In this document: one piece after another, positions 46,619 to 58,940 of the stretch | Layout of the letters: the number at the start of each line of letters is the position of its first letter | Position numbering within the stretch: the first letter of the stretch is position 1 | DNA from: Haliclystus octoradiatus | Taxonomy: Eukaryota > Cnidaria > Staurozoa > Stauromedusae > Haliclystidae | Direction of reading: 5' to 3' | DNA length: 64,000 nucleotides | Assembly (NCBI GenBank): GCA_916610825.1 | Contig: OU744447.1 | Span: forward strand, 23,628,962 to 23,692,961 | Program-made: the position numbers and the translations under genes | Notes under the pieces: generated by a model | Databases searched by the model: none | Told to the model about the DNA's origin: nothing | What the model saw: the letters and a program-made list of their open reading frames with translations, nothing else

Positions 46619-49600
46619 TTTATATAGCGTCACTTTTATGATATATTAATCCAGTGGCGCTTTAAAGGTATTGAAGAAATGAAGATTAAATATAAATAAT
46701 GAAGGTTATACGCCATATGCTTTTTTAAATAAATACGTTATAAATCTTTTTTGTAGATATCCAATGACGAACTGTCATGAATTGTAAGTGGAAACTCGTT
46801 CCAATCTTTTGGATATAGGTACGAGTGTCTACGGCCACCATAAGTCTTTAGTTTGTACTTTGGTTCAAGTAATATAGGTCTTTATTAGAAGAACGTAAAT
46901 TTGTTGTGATGACATAAAGGGATATCAGCTCTTTCAAATAACTAGGTCCAGTATTAAGTTTCACCAATTTGAACGTGACGAGTAAGATCTTGTAAATGAT
47001 TTTTTCAGCAACTGGTAGCCGTTGAAGGTGTTTGATAATTGATGTGATATTTTCGTACCTTTTTGTTGAAGTGAGCAATCGAGCAGCAGAATTCTGAACT
47101 TTTTGAATTTTCTGAATTGTAATTTTTGTCACACCAGATAATAAGATATTGCAATGATCAATCTTTGATGTTATGAATGCTTGAATCAGTAGTTCATAGT
47201 GTTTGAAAGATATGAAATTTTTGATCTTCGCAATATTTCTCAAATGATAATATGCCGATCCACAGATGGAGTTTAATTGTCTGTCCATATGCAAGACTTC
47301 ATCAAACTGTACGCCTATATTTCTTGCGAATGTAGAACGAGAAGTTTCAGTGTTACCAATGCTAATTGATTTGATAGATACAGAAGGGCGATGGTATGCA
47401 TTGAATATTAACATTTCCGTCTTTTAACTGTTTAATTTAAGTCCATTTTGTGTCATCCATTGCTCAACATCAGCAAAACAAGTTTTTAATCTAGTTTTTG
47501 ACGCAGAAGGTTCTCAAGTTTCATTTTGATTAAATGATAAATATATTCCAGTATCATCTGCGTAAAAGTGGTAAGACATCATATGACGTTTGATTAAACT
47601 TGCCAGAGGGGCAACATACACCCGAACATACATGCTATACAGCATTGGTCCAAGCACTGAACCTTGGGGTACGCCACAGTCAAGATTATGACTTTTAGAG
47701 AAGCAATTGTCAATGTTAACAAACTGAGAGCGGTTTGATAGAAATGACCAAAGATAATCTAACGCTTTGCCAGTTATACCATAGCACTTTTCTAAGTTAC
47801 GGATCAGAATTTGATGGTCAATTGTATCAAATGCAGCTGATAAGTCTAACAACACGCAGTAGCCATTATCAATCGCAGATAAAATATCATCCTGTATCCG
47901 AGTAAGAGTAGTTTCGGTGCTATATCCTTCTTATAAGCTGATTGAAAGTTTCCATGCAATTTGTTGGCACATAGATGTTCATTGTGTCTAACATTTACTA
48001 TCTTTTCCAAGGCTTTTGAGATAAACTGCAGGTTTGATATGGGTCCGTAGTTCTTGTAGATCTCTGCGTCTAAGTTGGCTCTTTTAAATCAGGATTCAAA
48101 CTGCTTTCTTAAAAGTTGTGGGTACAATAGAGTCTTTTAATGACAAGTTAATGATATTGGTAATTACCGGAATCAGTGTGAGGTAGCAATGCTTCATTAA
48201 TGAACTCGGATACGGATCTAATATGCATGATTTAGTAGACAAATAAGAAATTAATGGGATGTGTTCTTCATTGGTAGTTGGTAAAAGTGTGTAAGTTTGC
48301 ATGGAACAGAGCTCTCATCATTATCCAGCAAGTCTACATTTACTTTTGAGATGGTAAGATTTCTCGAATTGATTTTATCTTGTCATCAAAGAAGTTTGCA
48401 AATGTTTATGCAAGATGATTAGGATTGACATATGATGGTAGCTTCTTTTCCGATTTTAGGCTCAACATTTTTTCAACTGATTTAAACAATATCCGTTGAC
48501 TGTGCTTGTTTTCTTCGATGACATTGGAGTAAACTGCCAATTTTGAATCATAAATAGTTTTTTTGACAATGTTGCATTGTTTTACATACAAGTGGCGGTT
48601 AACAGATAATCTTGTTTTACGTCATATTCGTTCAAGCTTTCTTCGCTTAGTTTTTTCAGTGCGAATGCTATCAGTATACCAAGAGGCCGCAGGCTTTAAT
48701 GTGATGGTGTGTGTTTTAATGGGCGCGTGATGTTCTAGTAAGGATCTTAGTGTGTTATTATAGCAGTCAGACAATAACGTGACATTATTAAATTCTTTGT
48801 TCAATAGAGCAATGTTTTCGATATCATCAATAAATTCAGGCGTTTTAATAGCTTTTACTTTACGATATTGAATTTGTTTGAATTCAAATGTAGTCTTATT
48901 GAAACATTTAATTGCACATTTTACTGCATAATGGTCCGATATTATTGGATCCACTACTCTTACATTTTCAATTATTTTCTCATCAGCTCTTGTAATCAAA
49001 ACATAAAGAATGTGACCACGTTTGTGGATTGGAACAGATAAATGTTGTTCTAAATTTAAACTTTCCAAGAGATCAGAAAACAATACAGGAGATCTATCGT
49101 TCACGTTATCAAGTTGAAAGCTAAAATCACCGTTAATTAGTGCGGGATAAGTTGTTACAAGCACAGTTTCCATAAGAAAGGCAAATTCATCTAGAAACAT
49201 GGAGAGATTTGAATTATTCTTCTGTGAAGGCGGTGGTCTATAAATGTTGATCAACCTTATCCTACTTGATGATTTAGCTACTAGACAGTCAATGATTTCA
49301 AACGATTTAATCAAAGTTCCAGGCGGTATAGTTTTAACTTTGAAGCATTTATTTACAATTAATGAAATACCACCGCCCTTAGATGTTGTTCGGGGTACAT
49401 GGTGAACGTTAAATCCATTATAGCATATGATATTAATGATTGCCTGTTCTGTATTGCCTGCCTGCAGCCATGTCTCAGTAATTGCAAATATAGCTATATG
49501 ATGATCAACCATAAAGTCTTTGATTATGTGCGGTTTGTTTCTTACAGATCTGGCGTTTAATAAACAAAATTGAACAGGCCAGGAATTTATATCAATGGAG

Positions 49601-49857
49601 TTACATTAGGTGATCGTGGTATTGTAATGAGATGTGATGGATGACTAAATACAGATGTTGTTGTTGACAATAGATTCAAAATCATTCACAATGAAACCAT
49701 TATTTTCAGAACAGCATAACTCACAACCCTTGTCGATAAGATTGCCATGGACTGATCGTAAATACTTGATAATTCTAATCTTTTTCCCGCCTCTTGGTCT
49801 TCTTTTTCTTTTCTTTTTATGTCTCCGTTTGTAATGAAATGCATATTCATCATTTGT
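46619..49857 (-). mobile_element. CR1/L2-like LINE, nearly full length but decayed
   Basis: On the minus strand it runs from about 49857 (basic N-terminal stretch KKRKRRPRGGKKIRIIKYL near 49830-49770) through endonuclease and RT to a 3' end reading GACGCTATATAAATTTATT followed by (ATT)n. It interrupts the 3' LTR of the BEL/Pao-like element. A second member of the same lineage lies at 60.9-64 kb on the plus strand. Confidence 0.85.
46848..49560 (-). pseudogene. LINE endonuclease-reverse transcriptase, broken
   Basis: Endonuclease at 49560-48622: LLNARSVRNKPH, IFAITETWLQ (ET motif), SKGGGISLIVN, INIYRPPPSQKNN, LINGDFSFQLDN and ISDHYAVKC (SDH motif), open for 296 codons. RT follows in broken frames: YLSTKSCILDPYPSSLMK at about 48240-48190, LLDLSAAFDTIDHQILI at 47852-47800, CGVPQGSVLGPMLYSMYV at about 47680-47630 and YHFYADDTGIYLS at about 47570-47530 (YADD catalytic box intact). 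The C-terminal tail at 47414-46848 has IGVQFDEVLHMDRQLN and VQNSAARLLTSTKR. Stops and frameshifts separate the blocks. Confidence 0.87.
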
Positions 49858-50237
49858 AAAGGAATTTGATCTACAGTCCTCTTAATATCGCCTTCGTTAT
49901 AGTTCTTCCTTCAGACAGCAAGTTAGGATATTTAGTAACATCTAGAAAAGACATAGAATAGAATTCTGTTTACGTCATCAGCCTCGTTCATTACATAGTT
50001 ATACGAGAGACTGTGTGCACATGCGCAGACCAGTTGTGTTGTTCATGTGTTCACGCCATGGCACGTATATTTGTTCGCAGTAAAATTTAATTAAATATCT
50101 TCAATTACACTGACTGATATCGTTACCATCTGGTGTTCCTGGTTTTATCAATTCATTAAACAGATAAGTTATCATTGTAGTCAATCGTTTTTAATATCTT
50201 TTATTAGTATTTCGTTTAGTATTTCGTTACCGAAGTA

Positions 50238-51248
50238 ATGGCTTCCCCTGTAGAAGCTGATAGCGAATCTTGTTCTCTCGTCGATGACGCCTCAAAAGCG
50301 GTGACAGTTGACCCTACGTCAATGATCAATATTTTGTCCTTGCTTAAGCAGACGATGCTACAAAACAACCAATTTTTGGCAAAATTGATGCCAACATCAT
50401 CTTCAAATGAGAATTGTGTTAAAAATATTCCCAGTGAAGATTCCAATATTGCCTCATGCGATGATGATGTAGTCAAAGCTTCGCAAGAAGCCTTGTTGTC
50501 CTATCCGGACGGTATAAATGTACATAGTTGCAGCAATACTCGAATGCAACGTAGCAGTGATGAAGCTGCAGTTAGCCTATTTGGCGATGATTCTGAATTT
50601 GATAACGAGGAAGACGGTGATTCCATAATGGACGTCCTCAGTCAATCATTAATTGAAAATGTTTCAATCGGCCCACCAGTTTCTTCAAAACTTGCAAAGG
50701 CAGTTAATGCAAAGTCTACGAACGATTGCAGTTCGGAAATTCAGAAAGAAATTTTTGAAAAATATGCTATACCGTCAAATTGCAATAATGTGTGCACTCC
50801 AAGGGTAAACCAGGCCATTTTAAGAAAGTTTCCCTGGCCAAACCGAAAACGCGATGCAAAAATTTCAAATTAGCAAGATTGCATTGTGCACTCAACAAGT
50901 GTGCTCGCAACAACAATTGACAGTTTGCTCAAAGGTAAAGAGGCAAATTCCTCAATTGACCACAAATGGATGGTAAAAAACCTGCTAGATACTATTGCTT
51001 TAATGGGCCATGTTTCAAAGGAGTTATCTACAAAACGAAGACTTGCTATAGTCCCTTTTGTTGATGCTCCACTGAGAGCCGCCCTTTCCCAGGCACCTAG
51101 TGAATCATCTGCTTATCTCTTTGGCGAGGATTTAAACCAGACAATATCCAGCGCAAGATCGGAGGAAAAAATTATGGCAAAGTCTACTGCTACAACATCA
51201 AGACCACATCCCTATCAAAGGCCTGAGTTTCCAGGGAATCATTTTTAG
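50238..51248 (+). pseudogene. DIRS gag-like protein, one frameshift
   Basis: ATG at 50238 opens 211 codons: MASPVEADSESCSLVDDASK, an acidic serine-rich middle (DDSEFDNEEDGDSIMD) and FEKYAIPSNCNNVCTPRVN plus ILRKFPWPNRKRD. After a stop at 50871, the frame from 50886 continues with LLDTIALMGHVSKELSTKRR and LFGEDLNQTISSARSEEK, typical of DIRS gag C-termini. It probably forms the nucleoprotein particle. The break near 50873-50886 looks like a nonsense/frameshift mutation. Confidence 0.7.
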
Positions 51249-51453
51249 AATCCCGGGGAAGACCATTCAACTCTCCCCCAAACCATGCCCAAGGTCAGTA
51301 CCGTCAAAACAGACCATACCCACCATACCATCAACAGTCCAGAGGCCAACAGCCATTCAGAGGCAAGAAAACAAAGCAATTCAAACCGTACAACCGTTAG
51401 ATTCTGAGGTAATTAGATTTAAGTTTTATGTAAATACTGTTCTTGTTCCTTAT

Positions 51454-53200
51454 TTGATTAAAAAAGTTTCATCCTTCGTTGGGAGACAATTAAGCTCAAG
51501 GGTTCCAGCCTGGGAGGCTTTGACTTCAGACCACAGTATTTTAAAAACAGTAAGAGGAGAGCCTATAGAATTTATTGAACAGCCTCCAAATACAGAAGTC
51601 TTTCCAAACAACTTTATTCCTAAGCAGCATGCAAAACAGGGACATAAGGAACTGTTAAAGCTAAAAGACAAAAATTTATCGCTAAATGTGAGTTAGAAGA
51701 AAAGCAATTTATCTCACCTATTTTCTCTGTCCCTAAAAAGACTCTGATATAAGGTTGATCCTAAAATGAAAGTTATTAAACAACTACATTGATTATTCTC
51801 CTTTCAAAATGGACTCATTCCACACTGCTTTAAAACTAACTGCAAAAAACTGTTGGTTTGCCTCAATAGACCTTAAAGATGCTTATTATAGTGTTAAAAT
51901 CCATCCTTCTTTTCAAAGGTACTTGAAATTCAGCTATAAAGGCTCCCTATATAAATATAGGGTTTATCCTAATGGTCTTTGCTTTTGTCCAAGGAAATTT
52001 ACCAAACTCCTAAAACCACCTTTATCTTACTTAAGAAAGAAGGGATATATTCTATGTGCTTATATTGATGACTTGCTTATCATAGCGCGTACCTACATTG
52101 AATGTATTGCAGCTGTAAAGGAAACTTTCAACATTTTTGATAGCCTAGGTTTTGTTGTTCACCCAGAAAAATCGGTTTTCATCCCAACACAGCACATTAC
52201 ATTTTTAGGTTTTGACCTTTGTTCAGATACCATGAAAATCATGTTAACCCCTCAAAAAATTTCAAAGTTATGCAAAATCATTTCCAAATTATTGTCTAAA
52301 CATCGTCCAGTTATCAGATATGTTGCAAGTGCGATTGGAAATATGGTTTCAAGATTTCCTGCTGTCAAGTATGGCCCAATCCACTATCGCGCCCTAGAAA
52401 AAGATAAAACAAATTCTTTAAAAATAGCTAAAGGAAATTTTGATTGCTCAATGAGTTTATCATTAGCTGGAATTTCAGATTTGAAATGGTGGTTGTCACA
52501 TTTGCCAAATGCAAATGAAGACATTGCACGTAAACCTATTGAACTCACTATTAATAGTGATGCTTCCCTTAGCGGCTGGGGTACTGTTATGCATGATGTT
52601 TCAACTGGTGGGCAATGGTCTATCCATGAGTCTCAAGCCCATATAAATCAGCTTGAGCTACTTGCAGCATATTTTGCACTTGAATCATTTCAAAATATTA
52701 TTATTAACAAACATGTCAAACTCCTCATTGACAATACTACAGCTGTGTCTATCATTAATAACATGGGCACCTGCCATAGTGTTGAATGCAATACTATTGC
52801 TGTAAAAATTTGGAACTTTTGTGAAACATTTGATATTTGGGTTACTGCTGCCCACATTCCTGGCAAAGATAATGTCATTGCCGATTTTAAATCTAGAAAT
52901 TTTAATAATGACACCGACTGGATGCTAAACCTAAGTCTTTTAGCAAACTCTTTAAGACAGTTATCATTTTCTGTTACGATTGATCTGTTTGCATCTAGAT
53001 TAAATGCTCAATTCAATGATTTTGTGTCTTACATGCCTGAACCTGGGGCAAAATATATTGATGCTTTCACAATATGTTGGACAGAACAAAAATTTTATTG
53101 TTTCCCACCATTTAGGTGCATTCTGGAAGTATTACAAAAAATAATTCAAGAGAAGGCAACAGGAATAGTTGTGGCTCCAGATTGGCCATCTCAATCATGA
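51454..53200 (+). pseudogene. DIRS reverse transcriptase-RNase H, one frameshift
   Basis: The N-terminal part (51454-51696) has RVPAWEALTSDHSILKTVRG. After a shift come FISPIFSVPKK and then the 463-codon frame from 51809: FASIDLKDAYYSVKIHP, RVYPNGLCFCPRKFTKL, the catalytic box AYIDDLLIIA at residues 84-92, and HITFLGFDLC. RNase H follows with INSDASLSGWGTVM, LELLAAYFALESF, LLIDNTTAVSIINN and IPGKDNVIADF. The end (TIDLFASRLNAQFNDFVSYM to GIVVAPDWPSQ) is the DIRS-specific tail. The 463-codon stretch has no stop, so decay is mild. Confidence 0.88.
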
Positions 53201-53204
53201 TATC

Positions 53205-54314
53205 CTCTTTTAATGTCTCTAGTTGTTCAAGATCCACTAATACTACAACCATCAGCAACACTACTTACCCTGCCATCATTACCAACCGTCAGACATCCAC
53301 TACATCAGAAACTGAAACTACTTATTTGTCATGTGTCCGGTCACAATTACAGGTAGAATGTTATGATGCTCAATCGGTGGATATAATTGTAGCCTCCTGG
53401 CGGGGAGGAACTCAATCGCAATATGAAACCTCCACGAGAAAGCGGTTTAAATTGTGTAAAATAAATAATTGTTCAATTGTCTCACCGCCAGTATCAATGG
53501 CAATAACTTTTTTGTCTGAATTATATAATAAAGGTTTATCGTACAGTAGTATCAATTCCTCTAGAAGTATGTTATCATCAATTTTATGCTGTGGAACAAG
53601 TACTATTCCGCTCGGACAGCTTCCTATTGTTCGCCGTTTTATGAAAGGAGTTTTTGAGTTGAGGCCATCGTTGCCTCGTTATCATTTTATTTGGAATGTC
53701 TCAACTGTATTTTGCTACATACGCCAACAATCTCTTGTATAAGACTTGTCGTTGAAAGATTTATCCTATAGGCTTGCATTTCTATTTTGTCTATTGAGTG
53801 GGCAAAGATGTCAAACCATCTGGAGTCTGTCTTTAGACAATATTTTTATAAGCCAAATAAGATTATATTCACTATTACAAAAAAGCTTAAGCATACGCGT
53901 CTAGGCACTCATCAAGCTCCATTAGAATTTCTGGTCTATCCAGAAGATTTGAAACTTTGTATTGTAACTCATCTACATCTGTATATCACACTTACTCAAC
54001 CATTAAGAAGAACAGAGAAGCAACTGTTAATTAGTCATATGAAACCGCATAACGCTATAAGTAAGGGACGTATATCTCATTGGGTTAAAAGTTTCATGAG
54101 TTCGGCTGATCTTGATACTGACATTTTCGCCAGTCATAATACTCGATCTGCATCCTCATCGAAGCTTGCCTCTTCTAGTATAGATTTAAAGCATATAATG
54201 AGCTCTGCTGGTTGGTCAAATGAAGAAGTTTTTCAACTTTTTTATAATAAGCCAACACATTCTAACCTTAATTATGGTAATGCATTATTAATAATAATAA
54301 ATAATAATTATTAA
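53205..54314 (+). pseudogene. DIRS tyrosine recombinase, broken
   Basis: The N-terminal part shows SWRGGTQSQYETSTRKRFK, VSMAITFLSELYNKGLSYSS and GQLPIVRRFMKGVFELRPSL. An in-frame TAA at 53740-53742 interrupts it, and the same frame continues LSLKDLSYRLAFLFCLLSGQ then RCQTIWSLSL (catalytic R at about 53805). A frameshift near 53870 follows, then HQAPLEFLVYPEDLKLCIV, RISHWVKSFMSSADLDTDIF, HNTRSASSSK (H-x2-R) and SAGWSNEEVFQLFYNKP with the nucleophile Tyr at about 54242. This enzyme would integrate a circular DNA intermediate by recombination. Confidence 0.85.
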
Positions 54315-54330
54315 ATGATATAAAATAATA

Positions 54331-54394
54331 TTATAAACAAACATGTCAAACTCCTTATTGACAATACTACAGCTGTGTCTATCATTAATAACAT
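54331..54394 (+). repeat. Displaced copy of a 64-bp DIRS RNase H segment
   Basis: Matches 52701-52764 (acatgtcaaactcct, attgacaatactacagctgt and onward) with about two mismatches. It is placed after the recombinase stop and before AT-rich filler (54395-54475). It is a duplicated internal fragment rather than a normal DIRS terminal structure. Confidence 0.88.
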
Positions 54395-54781
54395 TATATT
54401 TAATATAATATTAATATATTAATAATATTATATATAATATTAATATATATTAATGACATTATATCTAATTATGAAATGCATTATTGCGTTCTTGTGATGT
54501 TTAATTTACAGTACCTTGCTGGTTATAATAATACGACAGTTGTGTTATGATTGTCAAAATTTCATTTATCGGTGTTAATGCATTTACTCTTATTTTGTTT
54601 TTGTTTTTTAATAATTTTACCATAATGGTTTATTTCTATCAATGCTATTGCATTTTCAATGATTGTTTATTGCATTGTCTCATGTTTTCCCGGGTATTTC
54701 TTACTGCTAAATGTTGCGGCTTCATGTGATCTCTAAAGTCTCGTATAACTCTGTAACGAACGAGGCTGATGACCTAAACAG

Positions 54782-55074
54782 AATTTAAAATTAAACGAGA
54801 CTTACCTGTAAGTTGAAGGTTAATTGTCATTCTGTGAGTCATCAGCCGAGGAGTGGAGGAGTTATACGCCCTCCCTCTGTAGCCTATATCAGCTATGTTT
54901 CCCACACCAGACTCCTCCACTCCATTTTTCATATGAAGCCTGCACCTTCTCTCTAAAGCCTGGTCTGCGCATGTGCACACAGTCTCTTGTGTAACTCATC
55001 CACTCCTTGGCTGATGACTCACAGAATTACAATTAACCTTCAACTTACAGGTAAGTCTCGTTTAATTTTAAATT
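54782..55074. repeat. 293-bp inverted repeat built of DIRS-like termini
   Basis: 86-bp arms (54782-54867 and 54989-55074) with about four mismatches. They share GTCATCAGCC and GAGTTA blocks with the DIRS terminal repeat, and the interior tggtctgcgcatgtgcacac (from 54961) matches the reverse of the DIRS left end (50007-50035). It directly abuts the DIRS right end. It resembles two DIRS ends joined together. The arms carry splice-like signals: GTAAGTT at 54808 and CAACTTACAG ending at 55050. Confidence 0.85.
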
Positions 55075-55329
55075 TTATTTCAATCACATGATAAAGATAT
55101 TTACAGACTAAAGACATTGATTTATGAAATATGATATACAGTGGTTGACGTCATCTCGTAAGCAAAATTTGCTTGTCTACTGAGAGACGCTATAGAGTTT
55201 ATGAATGACATGGGTAAAAAGTTTAAACAAAAATGGTAAATTTAAACTACAGTAACAGAAAATTCAAAAATTAATTGCAATTAAGAAGTGAACATACTAT
55301 ACAACAAAAAACAAATACAATTTAACAAT

Positions 55330-58138
55330 GTATGTGGCAGTCTTTGTAAGCGCAAACAGAATAGTAGGATTTTATAATGTTCTCTCGAATATAGTTAATG
55401 AAAGTATTAGACGATGAATATAAATATTCAGGAAAGGGATAAGTGAAAATATTCCAAAGTGTTGGAAATCTATAATATGGTAATGATTGTAGCATTTTTT
55501 TAGTTACAAAAGCAATTTAAAAACATTCAGCTTTCTGAATCTGGATTCAAAAAGATTGAACATTGATAGTGAAAAAGATGGGACAGAATCATTGGCAATT
55601 AACACTCTATGCATGAAAGAAACCACCTTTAAATTGTATAAATCTTTGAATTTCAAGATACCTAACTATTTCATCAGCGGCTCGGCATGGGATAGGGACT
55701 TTGCGTTCATTATAATCCTCACACACTTTTTCTGCAATAACTCTAACGGTGAAACATTTGCATGACCCCAATCTCAATGCAATACTTATAGTGAGGTTTG
55801 CATAAAGAATTGTAAATTATTGTTTATGCTTCAAAGTTGAGAAATTTTTCAGACGAATTAAGGTGAGATTGTTTTACGTAATTTGGAAGCAACAAAATTG
55901 GCATAGGCTTTCAAACTAAGATCATCATCGATCAGTACACCTACAAATTTAAAGAAATGATTCTTTTGTAGAGAACCGCAATGTTCTAGAGGACGGCAAG
56001 CAAGTGATAAAGATATAGATAAAAGTATGGCATGGCTGAAAAGCATATATTTACATTTGTCTGGGTGTAGAGTCAAATGACTCTCATTAAACCAATGCGC
56101 CACAGATTTTAATTCATTGTTTATTTCATTTTCAAGGTCTACCTTGTTATTTGAGGACCATTGTAAAGTTGTATCCTCAGCAAAAAGGGTTACTTGGAAT
56201 TTTGTTGAATTGGGTAAATCATTTATAAAATCAAGAATAATAGAGGGCCGAGAATACTACTTTGCGGGATTCCACAGCTTATTTCACAAAAACTAGATAG
56301 AGCTCCATCAAATAAAACTGCTTACCTCCTGTTAGAAAGGGAATTGGTCATCCATTCAAATTCAATCTCATGCAAACCATAAGGATTCAACTTCTGTAAA
56401 GGAATGTCATGAAAGACTGTATCAAAGGCTTTTTTGATGTAGAAAAAATATTGTTTAAAAAGTTGAGTAAGCAATGACTTGTGGAAAAATATTTACGAAT
56501 AACAAATTGGTCATTAGTAAGGAAAATGGTGTTGAAATAGTTATACAATTGAAAATAGAAAACCTTCTCTAAATTTTTTGGAAATGTGCACAACAGTGAA
56601 ATTAGCCTATAATTAGAAAACTGTTTGTTGTTTCCTGATTTGAAAAGAGGTATTACTTTAGCAATTTTGAAAGATTGTGCAAAATAGATGGTCCAAGGGA
56701 AATGTTCATGAGAAATGTTAATGGTGGGATTAAAACATCTTTATCGTGTTTGAGCAATGAGCTAGATATTTTGTCTATACCAGTACTGGACTTTGATTTA
56801 AGATTGGACACAATTTTCTCCACAGTAAACTTAGTAACATGTTTGAATTTGAATGAATTACCATCCTTTTTTGGGAGAATTTGTGCAAAATTGCCAGATT
56901 CTGGAAAACGATTGGTAAGAGATTTTCTAAAGTTGATAAAAAACTGTTGGAATGCTTAGCAATCTCATGGTTTCCATAATTTCTTTATTGTTCAAATTGA
57001 AACCTTTCGATATCTATTTTTGTTTTTGTTTCTACAAAGGATTTCAATTATGGCTTTCCAAATCTACATGATGTTGTTTTTGTTTCCATCATAGAAAGTG
57101 TTCCGATAAATAGTTTTACATTTTCTAATTTATTTGTAATACAATTTGTTAATAATTAGTAATGTAGACGGTGTCGACCTACCGAAGGCACCCGTACCAC
57201 TCCTCTATTTATAGATGAGTGACTTTTTCGCTAAGAGGAATGATTTTAAACGCTCTTTGTTGATCTCAGCCGTGACACTGCAAATCAATTTCAACAGATT
57301 TCATGGCAGACAGGTCTTGATTGTCAATGCGCAACAATCCGCCGCAGCTACTCGCAATGCAATTCCCTCTGGACCATTCCATCTGCCATCCTCAGATGGT
57401 ACTCATTTGATGTTTCAGATAAAGGCAAGGTTGGGTTGACCTTCAGGGGATATGAACCACAGTTGATCAGATATGATCCCATCTGAAGTTCGGTTGCTCT
57501 GCCATCTGAGCTAATCCTCCGTTTTGTTGAATGAATCATGGAGTGCCTTTACATTGATATTTTCTGTTCTGGTCCATTTGTTGTATAAAACTGTCTTCTC
57601 TTGCTAGATATGAGAAAACATGTATATTTAGAAAGCAATGGAAATAATTTTAAACCAAATAATGAATCAATGAGATATTGGGATTTACATGAAGAAACAA
57701 GAAGATCAGTGATGAAATCTTCTAACATCAAAACGGTTTTTTTCTAGTTTTATTCAAAATCCTTTTCAAAGTATCAAGAGATTTTGACAGTATTGCTTTA
57801 TGTGGGATATAAATAGACAAAATAAATAAAGAAGGAGTTTCAGTTGTTCAAGGTCATCACTGATAGTTGTAAGGTTATCACAGACAGAAAAAGTGAGTGA
57901 GTCATGAACAGCAGAACCTACCCCACCACCTCTCCTATTTGCTCATTTTTTACAAAAAAAATGTAATTGGGAATAAAATGGCTCCTTCTTGCCAGATCTC
58001 TTGCAATGCCAAGGTTTTTATGTTGGTCTGGGATAAAAATTCCGAAAGTTTGTTATGGCTTTTTAATATGCTACGAACATTTTGAGAACCAAGAGTAAGA
58101 TGTTTCTGATCAACATCATCTAGGGCAAGATAGCCCAA
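55330..58138 (-). pseudogene. Decayed non-LTR retrotransposon with SINE insertion
   Basis: Minus-strand remains in order: endonuclease start SQNVRSILKSHNKLSEFL and NIKTLALQEIW (58080-57985), RRGGGVGSAVHDS (about 57930-57890), RT pieces FSKIAKVIPLFKSGNNKQ (about 56670-56620), KKAFDTVFHDIPLQKLNP (about 56435-56385), SCGIPQSSILGPLLFLIL (about 56280-56225), QVTLFAEDTTLQWSS (about 56195-56150; AED where active enzymes have ADD), WFNESHLTLHPDKCKYMLF (about 56095-56040) and KFVGVLIDDDLS (about 55945-55910). A C-terminal tail with FPTLWNIF lies near 55475. Many stops. The SINE at 57160-57520 lies inside it. Confidence 0.72.
57160..57520 (-). mobile_element. tRNA-derived SINE, copy 2
   Basis: The best tRNA-like head of the three. 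On the minus strand it starts GGAGGATTAGCTCAGATGG (A box TAGCTCAGATGG at 57513-57502), as in a real tRNA 5' half, with a B-box-like GGTTCATATCC at 57458-57448. The 3' part gaggagtggtacgggtgcc matches copy 1. It is inserted in the minus-strand LINE remnant. Boundaries are good to about 5 bp. Confidence 0.85.
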
Positions 58139-58470
58139 CAGGGTGATTGAAGGTAAGCCTATTGTATCAACAATAATTTATCAAATATATAAACCTAAAA
58201 GAAAAAAAAATAGTAAAGTAAAATTAATTAAAAGTAAATTGCTCATCTTCATCACTTATCTCCAAGATTTTTTCCTCCAAATTTTCGCGTAAACTGATAG
58301 ATCATATATTCGACGAAGATTCAATGTTTAGTAAATACAATTTAAAGTTAGACTAAGTGTGCGCCATGTGTGGCAATTTTCATCCACGCGTAATGCAGCA
58401 CTTCTTCTCTGCATGGATGAAAAATGCTGCACGTGGCACTGAGCCTTAAGAGCAATATAATGGTTAATAC

Positions 58471-58750
58471 TCTTTATTGATCTCATTCCCAATAATGTAG
58501 ATCAATTTCAACAGATTTCATGGTAGATAGGCCTCGAGTGTCAATGCGCAACGATGCGCCGAAGCTACCTCATAATGCAATTCCCTCTGGACCATTCCAC
58601 CTGCCATCCAAGGAAGATACTCATTTAATGTTTTTAAATAAAGTTAAGGCTGAACCCGGAGGCTGAATTGACCTACGGGGCATTTGTACCACAGTCGACC
58701 AGAAGTGATCATATCTGAAGTTCGGTTTCTCTGCCATCTGACTAATCCTC
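58471..58750 (-). mobile_element. tRNA-derived SINE, copy 3 (3' truncated)
   Basis: Minus-strand copy with the head near 58750 (gaggattagtcagatggcag) and body matching copies 1 and 2 (ggaatggtccagagggaatt). It lacks the last 80 or so bases of the family (the ggtacgggtgcc region). It is more diverged than the other two. Confidence 0.78.
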
Positions 58751-58787
58751 AATTGACTGCAAATCCATATTGTCTGGACTGCCTGTG

Positions 58788-58829
58788 GTGTGTGCGTGTG
58801 TGTGTGTGTGTGTGACTTGTGTGTGTGCT
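58788..58829. repeat. (TG)n microsatellite
   Basis: A TG repeat with two small interruptions (GC at 58794, ACT at about 58815), next to SINE copy 3. Confidence 0.93.
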
Positions 58830-58922
58830 GTGATTTTGATCATGCATTGTTCCCGCAGGACTATAGTCATAAGTTTTGTTGCACACGATATATTCACTGT
58901 TGTAGCCTACCTTGGTTGTAAC

Positions 58923-58940
58923 TATATATATATATATATG
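58923..58940. repeat. (TA)n microsatellite
   Basis: Short pure TA run. A similar short run occurs at about 59146-59156. Confidence 0.93.

Larger units (their letters stand above)
49966..54781 (+). mobile_element. DIRS-type tyrosine-recombinase retrotransposon
   Basis: Inverted terminal repeats of about 45 bp: left CTGTTTACGTCATCAGCC from 49966, right the complement of CTGTTTAGGTCATCAGCC ending at 54781. Both continue with matching TCGTTC-TTACA-AGTTATACGAGA blocks. The interior order is gag, RT-RNase H, then tyrosine recombinase, with no integrase or protease, which defines the DIRS order. It lies about 25 bp beyond the 3' LTR of the BEL/Pao-like element. A few stops and shifts make it inactive, but it is one of the best-kept elements here. 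Confidence 0.88.

Noticed and set aside
50238-54314. Interpreting the DIRS genes as a viral or gypsy polyprotein
   Set aside because: There is no protease or integrase; a tyrosine recombinase and DIRS-specific RT tail lie between inverted ends.
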